Shown in pieces: positions 54,167 to 63,117 of a DNA stretch of 64,000 bases. The DNA comes from DASRWT01 sp963748485 (GTDB lineage: Bacteria; Methylomirabilota; Methylomirabilia; Rokubacteriales; CSP1-6): NCBI GenBank assembly GCA_963748485.1, contig CAVVJF010000019.1:496001-560000 (forward strand). Reading direction: 5' to 3'. The notes below the pieces were generated by a model. It was not told the origin of the DNA and searched no databases. It saw only the letters and a program-made list of their open reading frames with translations. Both the position numbers and the translations under genes were made by a program. Numbering within the stretch: the stretch's first letter is position 1; every line of letters starts with the position of its first letter.

Positions 54167-54860
54167 CGCACCTCTGCTCGCCGTCCGCGGGCTGTCGACG
54201 TACTACGGTCATAGCCAGGCCCTGTTCGACGTCGATCTGGTGGCCGGCCAGCGGGGGGCGGTGGCCGTGCTCGGCCGCAACGGCGCCGGCAAGACCACGC
54301 TGCTCAGGAGCATCGTGGGAGAGCTGACGCCGCGGCAAGGGCAGATCACCTTCGGGGGGCGCGACGACACCCGCACGCCGACCGAGCAGCGCGTGCGGCG
54401 CGGCCTCGGGTACGTGCCGCAGGAGCACGCGGTCTTCGGCCGGTTGTCGGTGCGTGAGAACCTTGCCGTCGGTGCCGTGACGCGGCGCGACCCCGGCGCC
54501 GTCGACGAGGTGCTCACCCTGTTTCCCAAGCTCGGCCAGCGGCTGAACCAGCGCGCCGGCACCCTCAGCGGCGGCGAGCGCAAGATGCTCGCGGTGGGCC
54601 GCGCACTCCTCACGCGCCCGAAGCTCCTCCTGCTCGACGAGCCCACCGAGGGCGTCTGGATCGGTGTGATCGAGGAGATTGCCACTCGGCTCGCCGAGCT
54701 TGCGAGCCGCATCGGGCTCCTTCTCGTCGAGCAGCATCTCGAGCTCGCCCTCTCCGTCGCCCGGTACGCCTACGTGCTGGACCGCGGCCGGGTCGCTCTC
54801 GAGGGCCCGTCCGCGACGATCAGGAACGACCCCCGGCTCCTGCGCTACCTGGCGCCGTAG
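54159..54860 (+). CDS. ABC ATP-binding protein (LivF/UrtE-like)
   Basis: 233 residues: Walker A GRNGAGKTT, signature LSGGERKMLAVGRAL, Walker B LLLLDEPTEGVW, His switch replaced by Gln in LLVEQHLELAL, as is usual in LivF/UrtE. Confidence 0.9.
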   Translation: MSDAPLLAVRGLSTYYGHSQALFDVDLVAGQRGAVAVLGRNGAGKTTLLRSIVGELTPRQGQITFGGRDDTRTPTEQRVRRGLGYVPQEHAVFGRLSVRENLAVGAVTRRDPGAVDEVLTLFPKLGQRLNQRAGTLSGGERKMLAVGRALLTRPKLLLLDEPTEGVWIGVIEEIATRLAELASRIGLLLVEQHLELALSVARYAYVLDRGRVALEGPSATIRNDPRLLRYLAP

Positions 54861-54915
54861 AGGGAGGGCCCGAGGACCACCGAAGCATCACGACCAACTG
54901 ACCAAGGAGGCTCCC

Positions 54916-56430
54916 ATGGCTGTGTCACCGCCGACCTCAGATCAGCTCAAGGCGATCGCCGAGAAGATGGGCCTGGCTCTCACCGAGGCCGACCTCGCGT
55001 CCTTCGTCGGATTGATGAAGCCGAGCATCGAAGGCTACAACGTCGTCGACTCGCTTCCGGACAACCTGCCCCCCGTGAAGTACCCGCGCACGCCCGGCGT
55101 CCGCCCCCAGCCCGAGGCGAACACGCGGAACGCCTGGTACGTGAAGACGCGGGTGGAGGGCGCCCCGAGCGGCAAGCTCAAGGGAAAGACCATCGTCCTC
55201 AAGGACAACGTGATGCTCGCGGGCGTGCAGATGATGAACGGCGCATCCACCCTCGAGGGCTATACGCCGGAGATCGACGCCACCATCGTCACGCGAATCC
55301 TCGATGCCGCCGGAACCGTCGTCGGTAAGGCGCACTGCGAGTACTTCTGCCTATCCGGAGGTAGCCACACCAACGCCACCGGCCCCGTCCACAACCCGCA
55401 CAAGATGGGCTACTCGGCCGGCGGCTCCTCGTCGGGCAGCGCCGTGCTGGTCGCGCTGGGCGAGGCCGACATGGCGATCGGCGGCGACCAGGGCGGGTCG
55501 ATCCGCATGCCGGCGTCGTTCTGCGGCATCTACGGGATGAAGCCGACGCACGGGCTCGTCCCCTACACCGGCATCATGCCGATCGAGATCTACGTCGACC
55601 ACACGGGACCGATGACGCGGACGGTCCGGGACAACGCGCTGCTCCTCGAGGTGATCGCGGGCGCCGACGGGTACGACCCGCGCCAGTACTCGCCGAAGGT
55701 GCACGCCTACACCGAGGCTCTCGGCCGCGGTGTCGACGGCCTCAAGATCGGACTCGTCAAGGAAGGGTTCAGCCTGCCCAACTCCGAGCGCGACGTGGAC
55801 GCCAAGGTGCGCAAGGCGGGCGAGCTCCTCGCCAAGCTCGGCGCGAAGGTCAGCGAGGTCTCGATCCCGTGGCACACGCTGGCGGGCGCGCTGTGGCTCC
55901 CCATCGGGGTGGAAGGCCTCACGCAGACGATGATGTGGGGTGACGGCTACGGCCTCAGCCGCTCCGACCTCTACGTCACCAGCCTCATGGATTTCCACCG
56001 CGGCTGGCGGCAGCGCGCCAACGAGCTCTCGGAGACGACGAAGCTCTTCACGCTCCTCGGCACCTACATCCACGAACAGCATGGCAGCCGCTACTACGGC
56101 AAGGCGATGAACATCACGCGCCGCCTCATCGCCGCCTACGACGCGGTCCTCGCCGACCACGACCTCCTGCTGATGCCCACGACGCCGATGAAGGCACAGC
56201 CGATGCCGAAGCCAGGCGCGCCGCGGGAAGAGGTGGTGCAGCGAGCGCTGGAGATGATCACGAACACCGCGCCCTTCGACATCTCGCACCATCCGGCCAT
56301 GGCCATCCCGTGCGGCATGAGCGACGGCCTGCCGGTGAGCATGATGCTGGTGGGCAAGCACTGGGACGAGCCGACGATCTACCGTGCCGCCGCCGCCTTC
56401 GAGGGCGCCGGCGACTGGAAGGGGATGTAG
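54916..56430 (+). CDS. amidase (amidase signature family), amide catabolic
   Basis: 504 residues. The triad is present: Lys in TIVLKDNVMLAG, cis-Ser in GGDQGGSIRMP, nucleophile Ser in YSAGGSSSGSAV. Length and the N-terminal helical extension (SDQLKAIAEKMGLALTEADL) match the aliphatic acetamidase/enantioselective amidase group. AAGGAGG lies just before ATG 54916. As the last gene of the amide-type Liv cluster it should hydrolyse the imported amide to an acid and ammonia. Confidence 0.9.
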   Translation: MAVSPPTSDQLKAIAEKMGLALTEADLASFVGLMKPSIEGYNVVDSLPDNLPPVKYPRTPGVRPQPEANTRNAWYVKTRVEGAPSGKLKGKTIVLKDNVMLAGVQMMNGASTLEGYTPEIDATIVTRILDAAGTVVGKAHCEYFCLSGGSHTNATGPVHNPHKMGYSAGGSSSGSAVLVALGEADMAIGGDQGGSIRMPASFCGIYGMKPTHGLVPYTGIMPIEIYVDHTGPMTRTVRDNALLLEVIAGADGYDPRQYSPKVHAYTEALGRGVDGLKIGLVKEGFSLPNSERDVDAKVRKAGELLAKLGAKVSEVSIPWHTLAGALWLPIGVEGLTQTMMWGDGYGLSRSDLYVTSLMDFHRGWRQRANELSETTKLFTLLGTYIHEQHGSRYYGKAMNITRRLIAAYDAVLADHDLLLMPTTPMKAQPMPKPGAPREEVVQRALEMITNTAPFDISHHPAMAIPCGMSDGLPVSMMLVGKHWDEPTIYRAAAAFEGAGDWKGM

Positions 56431-56440
56431 GCCCGACTGG

Positions 56441-56467
56441 CCGGCGCGGGTGTCTCGCTTGCGCCGG
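56441..56467 (+). terminator. hairpin after the amide cluster
   Basis: CCGGCGC (56441-56447) and GCGCCGG (56461-56467) form a perfect 7-bp stem with a 13-base loop, 11 bases after the amidase stop, in the gap between convergent genes. No T-run. Confidence 0.35.
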
Positions 56468-56494
56468 AGCGGCAAGCCCACCATGGGCGCCTGT

Positions 56495-57130
56495 TCAGGC
56501 GAAGGGGTCGTCGTCCGCGCGGTCGTGCCAGACGTATTCCATGTTGCGGGCGGCGGCAGCCGCCACATCTCGGCCGTGAAGGCGCGCGATGAGCGCGAGG
56601 GTCATGTCGATGCCCGCGGAGACTCCCGACGAGGTGACGAGGTTGCCGTCGTCCACCCAGCGGGCCTTGCGGCGCCAGAGCACCTTCGGGCCCTGCTTCT
56701 GCACCCAGTCCCACGAGATCTTGTTGCTGGTGGCGGGGCGCCCGTCCATGAGGCCGGTGCGGGCGAGCAGGGCCGAGCCGGTGCAGACGGTGGTGGTGAT
56801 CGGCGCCCGGCGGCTGATGGCGCCCAGCTTCGCCAGGAACGCGTCGTCGCTGACCGCCTGCCGTGTTCCGAAGCCTCCGGGGACGACGAGGACGTCGAAG
56901 TCGGGCACGTCCGCGAACGTGTAGTCCGCGTGGGTGGACGGTCCCTCCCCACTCTTGATCGGGCCGGTGCGCTCGGCGACCGTGAAGACCTGGAAGAAGC
57001 GGTGCGGCGTCCCGTCCTCCTTGATCACCCGGGTGGCGCCGAAAGCCTGCACGGGGCCGTAGACGTCCAGAACGGTGAAGCCGTCGAAGAGCACCACCGC
57101 CACGCGCTTGACTGCGGGTAGCTCGGCCAT
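56495..57130 (-). CDS. DJ-1/PfpI-family protein (isonitrile hydratase-like)
   Basis: 211 residues of the GATase1-like fold: VAVVLFDGFTVLDVYGP, VLVVPGGFGTR, the nucleophile elbow TTVCTGSALLARTG (Cys near residue 115), and GVSAGIDMTLALI. The DVYGP...CTGS pattern is that of isonitrile hydratase and AraC-type regulator N-domains. No DNA-binding domain follows, so an enzyme is more likely. It acts on an unknown C-N compound and sits among amide-degrading genes. Confidence 0.82.
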   Translation of the reverse strand: MAELPAVKRVAVVLFDGFTVLDVYGPVQAFGATRVIKEDGTPHRFFQVFTVAERTGPIKSGEGPSTHADYTFADVPDFDVLVVPGGFGTRQAVSDDAFLAKLGAISRRAPITTTVCTGSALLARTGLMDGRPATSNKISWDWVQKQGPKVLWRRKARWVDDGNLVTSSGVSAGIDMTLALIARLHGRDVAAAAARNMEYVWHDRADDDPFA

Positions 57131-57168
57131 GGAAGTCTCCTTTTCGCCTGCGGTACTATGGGCGCGCC

Positions 57169-57879
57169 ATGGATGACGTCTCCGCCACCGCCTCTCCCGA
57201 TTATGCGCATCAGTTCAATCCGCCGTGGGCGCTCGATCCCGCGCGCGTCGCCCTGGTGGTGATCGACATGCAGTATGCCAGCGCTTCGCGCCGCGAGGGC
57301 CTTGGGCGGCTGCTCAAGGACCGTGACCAGGAAGCGTCGGGCGCTTACCGGTTCGAGCGCATCGAGCGCGTGGTGGTGCCCACCATCCAGAGCCTGCTCG
57401 CCTTCTTCCGCGAGTACCGCCTGCGCGTGGTCTATCTCACGGTGGGGTCGGAGATGCCGGACTTCAGCGATCTCCTGCCGCACATGCGCCCGTTCGCGGA
57501 GCAGATCGGCAACACCGCCGGCCGGCGCGAGCACGAGATCCTGGACGACCTCGCCCCCGCCGTCGGCGAGCCGGTGCTGAACAAGACCACCATGAGCGCG
57601 TTCCACTCCTCGGGCTTCGAGCGGCTGATGCGCGCCTGGGGCGTAGACCAGCTCTGCTTCACCGGGGTATCCACCAACTCGTGCGTGGAAGGGACCGCCC
57701 GCGACGCGGCCGACCGCGGCTTCCGGGCCCTGCTCGTGGAGGACGGCTGCGGGGCGGCGAGCGCGGGGCTGCACGAGGCCAGCTGCGAGAACTTCGCGCG
57801 TCTCCTCGGGCGGGTGGCGCGAAGCGACGACGTCCGCGCGGAGCTGGCCGCCGCCCTCGCCCGTCCCGATTCCCGCTGA
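57169..57879 (+). CDS. isochorismatase-family cysteine hydrolase
   Basis: 236 residues: Asp in LVVIDMQYASAS, Lys in VLNKTTMSAFHSS, nucleophile Cys in GVSTNSCVEGTARDAADRG, as in RutB-like and N-carbamoyl amidohydrolases. TACTAT (57154-57159) ends nine bases before the ATG and no ribosome site is visible, so the message may be leaderless. It is divergent from the DJ-1-like gene. Confidence 0.83.
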   Translation: MDDVSATASPDYAHQFNPPWALDPARVALVVIDMQYASASRREGLGRLLKDRDQEASGAYRFERIERVVVPTIQSLLAFFREYRLRVVYLTVGSEMPDFSDLLPHMRPFAEQIGNTAGRREHEILDDLAPAVGEPVLNKTTMSAFHSSGFERLMRAWGVDQLCFTGVSTNSCVEGTARDAADRGFRALLVEDGCGAASAGLHEASCENFARLLGRVARSDDVRAELAAALARPDSR

Positions 57880-57920
57880 CCGACTTCCGCGCGGGCGCCC
57901 CCGCGCGCCAGGAGAGCCAC

Positions 57921-58373
57921 ATGGCCGGCAAGCTGTTCGAGGAGTTGTCCACGGGGCAGGTGTTCCAGCACCAGCCCGGCCGCACCGTCACCGAGGCGGA
58001 CAACGTCTTCTTCTCGTGCCTCACGATGAACCCGCAGCCGCTGCACGTGGACTTCCACGCCGCCCAGAAGGCAGAGTTCGGCAAGCCGCTGGTCAACAGT
58101 CTCTTCACCCTGGGAGTCGCGGTCGGGCTGTCGGTGGGTGACACCACGCTGGGGACCACCGTGGGCAATCTCGGCTTCGAGAAGGTCGAGTTCCCCAAGC
58201 CCGTCTTCCACGGCGACACCATCTACTCGGAAACCGAGGTGGTGGAGAAGCGCGAGTCCCGTTCGCGGCCCGAATGGGGGATCGTCATCTTCGAGCATCG
58301 CGCCAAAAACCAGCACGGGGACCTCGTGATGCGCTGCCGCCGCGCCGCCATGATGCGGCGCCGGGGGGCCTGA
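57921..58373 (+). CDS. MaoC-like acyl-CoA hydratase
   Basis: 150 residues with a hot-dog fold and the hydratase-2 motif seen as ADNVFFSCLTMNPQPLHVD (Asn/His active site). The form LTMNPQPLH with GDTIYSETEV is typical of mesaconyl-CoA and related hydratases. Its stop is directly followed by the CitE-like lyase start, an arrangement known for mesaconyl-CoA hydratase and methylmalyl/citramalyl-CoA lyase pairs. Confidence 0.82.
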   Translation: MAGKLFEELSTGQVFQHQPGRTVTEADNVFFSCLTMNPQPLHVDFHAAQKAEFGKPLVNSLFTLGVAVGLSVGDTTLGTTVGNLGFEKVEFPKPVFHGDTIYSETEVVEKRESRSRPEWGIVIFEHRAKNQHGDLVMRCRRAAMMRRRGA

Positions 58374-59273
58374 GTGCCGGGGCCCGCGCTGCGCCGCTCG
58401 CTGCACTTCGTGCCCGGCGGTAACGAACGCATGATCGCGAAGGCGCTCACCCTGCCCGCCGACGGGCTCATCCTCGATCTCGAGGACGCGGTGGCGCCAG
58501 AGCGGAAGGCGGCCACCCGGCCCATCGTGCGTGGCTGGCTCGAGCGGCTCGACTTCGGGGGGCGCGAGCGCTGGGTCCGCATGAATCCGATCTACTCGGA
58601 GCATGGCGAGACCGATCTCGAGGAGACCCTCCCCGGCCGGCCCGACGGCTACGTGGTGCCCAAGCCGCGGCACGCCGGTGACATCCGCCGCGTCGCCCAG
58701 ACCCTGGACAAGCTGGAGCAGCGCCACGGCGTGCCCCATGGCTCGACGCGCCTGGTACTCATCGCCACCGAGACGCCGGAAGGCCTCTTGAATATTCGAG
58801 AAGTCGCGGCGGCGAGCCCGCGCATCGCCGCCGTCGCGTGGGGAGTGGAAGATCTCTCGGCGGCGATGGGTCTGCCGCGCGTGCGCGACGCCGAGGGACG
58901 CTACCTCGACATCCCCCGCCACGCCCGTGTGATGTGCGCGGTCGCCGCCGCCGCCGCGGGCGTGGAGGCCATCGACACCGTGTACACCGACATCGGCGAC
59001 CTCGCCGGTCTCCGGCGGGAGTGCGAGGAAGGCGTGGCGATGGGCTTCACCGGCAAGATCTCCATTCACCCCTCCCAGATCGAGGCGATCAACTCCGTGT
59101 TCACGCCGTCCCGCGGCGAAGCGGGGGAGGCGGCCGCGCTGGTCTCGGCCTTCGAAGAGCATGCGCGCCGCGGCGCGGGAGCCTTCACCTGGAAGGGACA
59201 GATGATGGACATGCCGCATCTCACGCGGGCTCGAAAGATCCTCGAGCGGGCGCGACAGGCCGGCGTGGTCTAG
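58374..59273 (+). CDS. CitE-like acyl-CoA lyase (HpcH/HpaI family)
   Basis: 299 residues: RRSLHFVPGGNERMIAKAL, LILDLEDAV (metal Glu/Asp), the Glu of IATETPEGLLN, and GFTGKISIHPSQIEAIN. It cleaves or forms malyl-, methylmalyl- or citramalyl-CoA with a TIM barrel and Mg. The GTG at 58374 abuts the MaoC stop, so the two should act in sequence on a C4-C5 dicarboxyl-CoA. Which acid is made cannot be told from sequence. Confidence 0.85.
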   Translation: MPGPALRRSLHFVPGGNERMIAKALTLPADGLILDLEDAVAPERKAATRPIVRGWLERLDFGGRERWVRMNPIYSEHGETDLEETLPGRPDGYVVPKPRHAGDIRRVAQTLDKLEQRHGVPHGSTRLVLIATETPEGLLNIREVAAASPRIAAVAWGVEDLSAAMGLPRVRDAEGRYLDIPRHARVMCAVAAAAAGVEAIDTVYTDIGDLAGLRRECEEGVAMGFTGKISIHPSQIEAINSVFTPSRGEAGEAAALVSAFEEHARRGAGAFTWKGQMMDMPHLTRARKILERARQAGVV

Positions 59274-59299
59274 ACAGACGGACCTAAGTAGGCTATAAA
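59271..59299 (+). promoter_or_regulatory. promoter of the second Liv operon
   Basis: TAGACA (59271-59276) and TATAAA (59294-59299) each match consensus at 5/6 positions, with a 17-base spacer. The -35 box overlaps the stop of the lyase gene. GAGGAGGA serves as ribosome site for livK. Confidence 0.75.
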
Positions 59300-59334
59300 A
59301 AAGCCCAATTTGACCTGCCAACGAGGAGGATCCG

Positions 59335-60531
59335 ATGACACGTGAGTCGCTGAAGCTCGCTTCGAGGTATGTCGCCGTCGCCCTGGGTGCCGTCGCCGCG
59401 CTCGCGGTGGCGGCGCCGGCCGCCGCCCAGGGGCCGCTCAAGATCGGCGCGTCGATCTCGCTCACCGGAACGTATGCCAAGCTCGGGACGTATCAGAAGG
59501 AGGGCTACGAGCTCTGCGCCCAGGAGGCGAACGACAAGGGCGGGGTGCTCGGCCGCAAGATCGAATTCGTGATCTACGACGATCAGTCCACCCCGGCCAC
59601 CGGGGTGCGGCTCTACGAGAAGCTCATCACCGAGGACAAGGTGGAAGCGGTGATGGGCCCCTACTCGTCGCCGATCTCGGAGGCGGTAGCCAACGTCACC
59701 GAGAAGTACAAGAAGGTCATGGTGGCCCCGCTTGCCTCGACGACCTCCATCTTCAAGAAGGGTCGGAAGTACGCCTTCATGGTGATCTCGCCCGCCGAGG
59801 TCTACCTGGAGGGCCTGGTGGACATGGCGGCCAAGCGCGGCCTCAAGACCATCGCCGTCGTCAACGAGGACACGCTCTTCACCAAGACCTCCGCCATCGG
59901 CACCGTGGAGATGGCCAAGAAGCGGGGGCTGCAGGTCGTGTTCCAGGAAGCGTATCCGAAGGGCAACACCGATTTCTCGGCGCTCCTGACCAAGCTCAAG
60001 GCGGTCAACCCGGATGTGATCGCCGCTGCCACCTACTTCGACGACGCGGTGGCGATCACGCGGCAGATGAAGGAGCTGAACATCAGCCCCAAGATGTACG
60101 CGGTCACGGTGGGCGGTGACTTGCCGGAGTTCTACGACCTCCTCAAACAGAATGCCGAGTACGTCTACGGCGCCACCCAGTGGGAGCACACCCTGCCCTA
60201 TCCCGGGCAGAAGGAGTTCTTCGCCGCCTACAAGACCAAGTTCAACCGGGAGCCCGTCTACCACTCCGCAGCGGGCTACGCCGGCTGCGTGATCTACCTG
60301 GAGGCGGTGAAGCGCGCGGGATCGCTCGACGCCGACAAGGTGCGCGAGGCGCTGCTCAAGCTGGAGATCAAGACGGCCTTCGGCGAGTACAAGGTCGACG
60401 CCGACGGCTTCCAGCTCGCCCACAAGATGGTGATGCTCCAGTGGCAGGACGGCAAGAAGGTGACGGTGTGGCCGGACGAGCTGGCCAACGGCAAGGCGCG
60501 CTACCCGACACCGCCGTGGAACCAGCGGTAG
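59335..60531 (+). CDS. livK: branched-chain amino acid-type ABC substrate-binding protein
   Basis: 398 residues: Sec signal peptide ending AAPAAAQ (about residue 32), then LKIGASISLTGTYAKLG, GRKIEFVIYDDQSTPATG, and GPYSSPISEAV, the Peripla_BP_6 pattern. The ligand could be an amino acid, aromatic acid or short-chain acid. Own promoter and strong ribosome site; first gene of livKHMG. Confidence 0.88.
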   Translation: MTRESLKLASRYVAVALGAVAALAVAAPAAAQGPLKIGASISLTGTYAKLGTYQKEGYELCAQEANDKGGVLGRKIEFVIYDDQSTPATGVRLYEKLITEDKVEAVMGPYSSPISEAVANVTEKYKKVMVAPLASTTSIFKKGRKYAFMVISPAEVYLEGLVDMAAKRGLKTIAVVNEDTLFTKTSAIGTVEMAKKRGLQVVFQEAYPKGNTDFSALLTKLKAVNPDVIAAATYFDDAVAITRQMKELNISPKMYAVTVGGDLPEFYDLLKQNAEYVYGATQWEHTLPYPGQKEFFAAYKTKFNREPVYHSAAGYAGCVIYLEAVKRAGSLDADKVREALLKLEIKTAFGEYKVDADGFQLAHKMVMLQWQDGKKVTVWPDELANGKARYPTPPWNQR

Positions 60532-60559
60532 CCGGGTGCGCGTGACCCCAGGCGAAACA

Positions 60560-60587
60560 GGCGCCCGTCGGACCCCCGGCGGGCGCC
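60560..60587 (+). terminator. attenuator-like hairpin between livK and livH
   Basis: GGCGCCCG (60560-60567) and CGGGCGCC (60580-60587) form a perfect 8-bp stem with a 12-base loop. It has no T-run. It lies between binding-protein and permease genes, where partial termination or 3'-end protection commonly raises binding-protein levels. Confidence 0.5.
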
Positions 60588-60600
60588 GGTGCGCTCGGCG

Positions 60601-61476
60601 ATGATCACCATCACGCCCATCATGCTGGGCCAGGTGATCGTCTCCGGCCTCCTCGCCGGCGCCCTCTATGCCATGGTCGCCCTGGGCCTGGGGCTGATCT
60701 TCGGCGTGATGCGCGTGCTCAACGTGGCCCACGGACCCCTCCTCATGCTGGGGGCCTACGTCACCTACTGGCTCTTCAGCACGGTGGGGCTGAACCCCTA
60801 CCTTTCGCTCCTCGTCTCCATGCCGGTGGTGTTCCTGCTCGGGGTGGCGCTCCAGCACTTCCTGGTGCGCCAGGTGGTGGACGCCCCCGAGCTGTCCTCG
60901 CTGCTCCTGACCTTCGGGATCTCGATCGCGCTGGTGAACTTCGCCCAGCTCGCGTTCACCTCCGACCTCCGCTCGGTGGAGTTCATCACCGGCTCGTTCC
61001 TGATCGGCCCCTTCGCCTTCTCGAAGGCGCGGGTGATCGCCTGCCTCTTCGCGGCGGGCATCACGGCGCTCGCCTTTCTCTTCCTGCAGCGGACGCGGCT
61101 CGGCAAGGCGATTCGCGCCGTCTCCCAGAGCCGCGAGGTCGCCCAGGTCTGCGGCATCAACGTGCAGCGCATCCACATGCTGGCCTTCGGCATGGCCTCC
61201 GCGCTCGCTGCCGCCGGCGGCACCCTCGTGGCGGTGATGGTCGCGATTCAGCCCGAGATGGGCGCGACCTACACCTTCAAGTCCTTCCTGGTCATTGTGC
61301 TGGGTGGGGCGGGGAACTATCCGGGCGCGCTGCTCGGCGGCCTGCTCCTCGGCCTCGTCGAGCAGCTTGCGTCGCTCTTCCTCACCACTCAGGTGAACGA
61401 GGCGGTGGCCTACGTGCTCCTGGTCATTGTGCTCCTCCTGCGGCCCACCGGTCTCCTCGGGGGACGCTCGACATGA
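60601..61476 (+). CDS. livH: branched-chain amino acid ABC permease LivH
   Basis: 291 residues, about eight membrane helices, with VMRVLNVAHGPLLMLGAYVTY, the LivH hallmark, and the loop IRAVSQSREVAQVCGIN. ATG at 60601 starts the first helix; GTG at 60589 is a four-residue longer alternative but lies against the hairpin. Overlaps livM by four bases. Confidence 0.88.
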   Translation: MITITPIMLGQVIVSGLLAGALYAMVALGLGLIFGVMRVLNVAHGPLLMLGAYVTYWLFSTVGLNPYLSLLVSMPVVFLLGVALQHFLVRQVVDAPELSSLLLTFGISIALVNFAQLAFTSDLRSVEFITGSFLIGPFAFSKARVIACLFAAGITALAFLFLQRTRLGKAIRAVSQSREVAQVCGINVQRIHMLAFGMASALAAAGGTLVAVMVAIQPEMGATYTFKSFLVIVLGGAGNYPGALLGGLLLGLVEQLASLFLTTQVNEAVAYVLLVIVLLLRPTGLLGGRST

Positions 61477-62411
61477 CGCTCGATGTATCGCGCCTGACCC
61501 GCTGGTTTGTCCCCGGCCTGGCGGTGCTCGTGCTCGTTCTCTCCGTCTATCCCCTGTGGGCCACCGGGTACGGCGTGCGCGTCATGCTCCAGCTCTTCAT
61601 GTGGATCGCGCTGGCCCAGTCGTGGAACCTCATCTCCGGCCTCACCGGCTACGTGTCGTTCGGCCACGTGGCCTTCTTCGGGATGGGCTCCTATACCACC
61701 GCCATCCTCGTGGGGAAGGGCATGGCCTGGCCGCTCGCCGCCATCGCCGGCGGCGCCATGGCGGCGGTGCTGGCCTTCGCGATCGGCTGGCCGTGCCTGC
61801 GCCTCAAGGGCCCGTACTTCGCCATCGCCATGCTGGGCCTCAACGAGGTGCTGCGCGTGGCCGCGTCCTACTTCGAGGGCCTCACCGGCGGCGGCCTGGG
61901 GCTGTCGCTCCCCACGCTGGACGCGAGCGTGCGCATCTACTACGCGATGGGCCTGGTGGCGATCGCGGTGACCGCCCTCACCTACGTCATCGTGACCTCG
62001 CGCTTCGGCCTGCGCCTCATGACCATCCGCGAGGACGAGGTGGCCGCGGAAGCCATGGGGATCGACACCTTCCGCTACAAGATCTACGCCTTCCTCCTCT
62101 CCGCGGTGGCGCCCGGCATCGTGGGCGGGCTCGCCGCGCGCGACATGGGCTACATCGAGCCGGTGTCGGTGTTCCCGCTCGTGACCACCATCACCATGAT
62201 CGTGATGGTGCTCTTCGGGGGCAAGGGCACCATCTGGGGCCCGGTGCTGGGGGCGGTGATCCTCTTCACGTTCCAGGAATTGGTCTGGGCGCACTTCCCG
62301 CATGCCCATCAGGTGCTGCTCGGCGCGATCATCGTGGCGGTGGTGCTGGTGATGCCGCGGGGCATCCTGGGCGTGCTGCAGCAGAAGTACAACCTGCCGC
62401 GGACGGTGTGA
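61473..62411 (+). CDS. livM: branched-chain amino acid ABC permease LivM
   Basis: 312 residues, about ten membrane helices, with LAQSWNLISGLTGYVSFGHV and LMTIREDEVAAEAMGIDT. It pairs with LivH. Confidence 0.9.
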   Translation: MTLDVSRLTRWFVPGLAVLVLVLSVYPLWATGYGVRVMLQLFMWIALAQSWNLISGLTGYVSFGHVAFFGMGSYTTAILVGKGMAWPLAAIAGGAMAAVLAFAIGWPCLRLKGPYFAIAMLGLNEVLRVAASYFEGLTGGGLGLSLPTLDASVRIYYAMGLVAIAVTALTYVIVTSRFGLRLMTIREDEVAAEAMGIDTFRYKIYAFLLSAVAPGIVGGLAARDMGYIEPVSVFPLVTTITMIVMVLFGGKGTIWGPVLGAVILFTFQELVWAHFPHAHQVLLGAIIVAVVLVMPRGILGVLQQKYNLPRTV

Positions 62412-62412
62412 G

Positions 62413-63117
62413 TTGCCGCCCATCTTGCAGATCCGCAACCTCGTGAAGCGCTTCGGCGGGGTCACCGCCGTCAACGGGGTGTCGCTGTCGCTGGAGGCGG
62501 GGAAGATCTACGGCCTCATCGGGCCCAACGGCTCCGGGAAGACCACGCTCTTCAACTGCATCACGGGCATCGAACGGCGGGATTCTGGCGCGGTGGGCTT
62601 CAAGGGGCGTCGCATCGACGAGCTCAAGCCCCATCAGGTGTTTCACCGCGGGATCGGGCGCACCTTCCAGATCATCCGCGTCTTTCCCGAGCTCACCGCG
62701 CTCGAGAACCTCCTCGTGGTCACCAGCGGCGACTACGCCCGCGACCGGGCGCGGGCCGAGGAGCTCCTCCGCTTCGTGAAGCTCGAAGGTCTGGCCGGCG
62801 AGTACGCGGGCAATCTCTCCTACGGCCAGCAGAAGCTCGTGGAGTTCATCCGCGTGCTGATGACCGATCCCGAGATGATCCTGCTCGACGAGCCCGCCGC
62901 CGGCGTCAACCGCACGCTGCTGAACGAGCTGCTCGACGCGGTGCGGGCCCTCCGCGACCGCGGCAAGACCATCTTCCTCGTCGAGCATGACATGAAGGTG
63001 GTCATGGGGCTGTGCGAGACGGTGTTTGTCCTCGACCACGGCGAGAAGCTGGCGGAAGGCTCCCCCGGAGTGATCCAGGCCGACGAGCGCGTGATTGAAG
63101 CCTATTTTGGCCGCTAG
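62413..63117 (+). CDS. livG: branched-chain amino acid ABC ATP-binding protein LivG
   Basis: 234 residues: Walker A GPNGSGKTT, signature LSYGQQKLVEFI, Walker B MILLDEPAAGVN, His switch LVEHDMKVV. TTG at 62413 is the only start that fits, one base after livM. The usual partner LivF is not the next gene, so it must be encoded elsewhere. Confidence 0.88.
   Translation: MPPILQIRNLVKRFGGVTAVNGVSLSLEAGKIYGLIGPNGSGKTTLFNCITGIERRDSGAVGFKGRRIDELKPHQVFHRGIGRTFQIIRVFPELTALENLLVVTSGDYARDRARAEELLRFVKLEGLAGEYAGNLSYGQQKLVEFIRVLMTDPEMILLDEPAAGVNRTLLNELLDAVRALRDRGKTIFLVEHDMKVVMGLCETVFVLDHGEKLAEGSPGVIQADERVIEAYFGR

Noticed and set aside
59291..59305. GGCTATAAAAAAGCC as a terminator hairpin before livK
   Set aside because: The stem is only three to four pairs; the same bases form a good -10 box with a -35 box 17 bases upstream.
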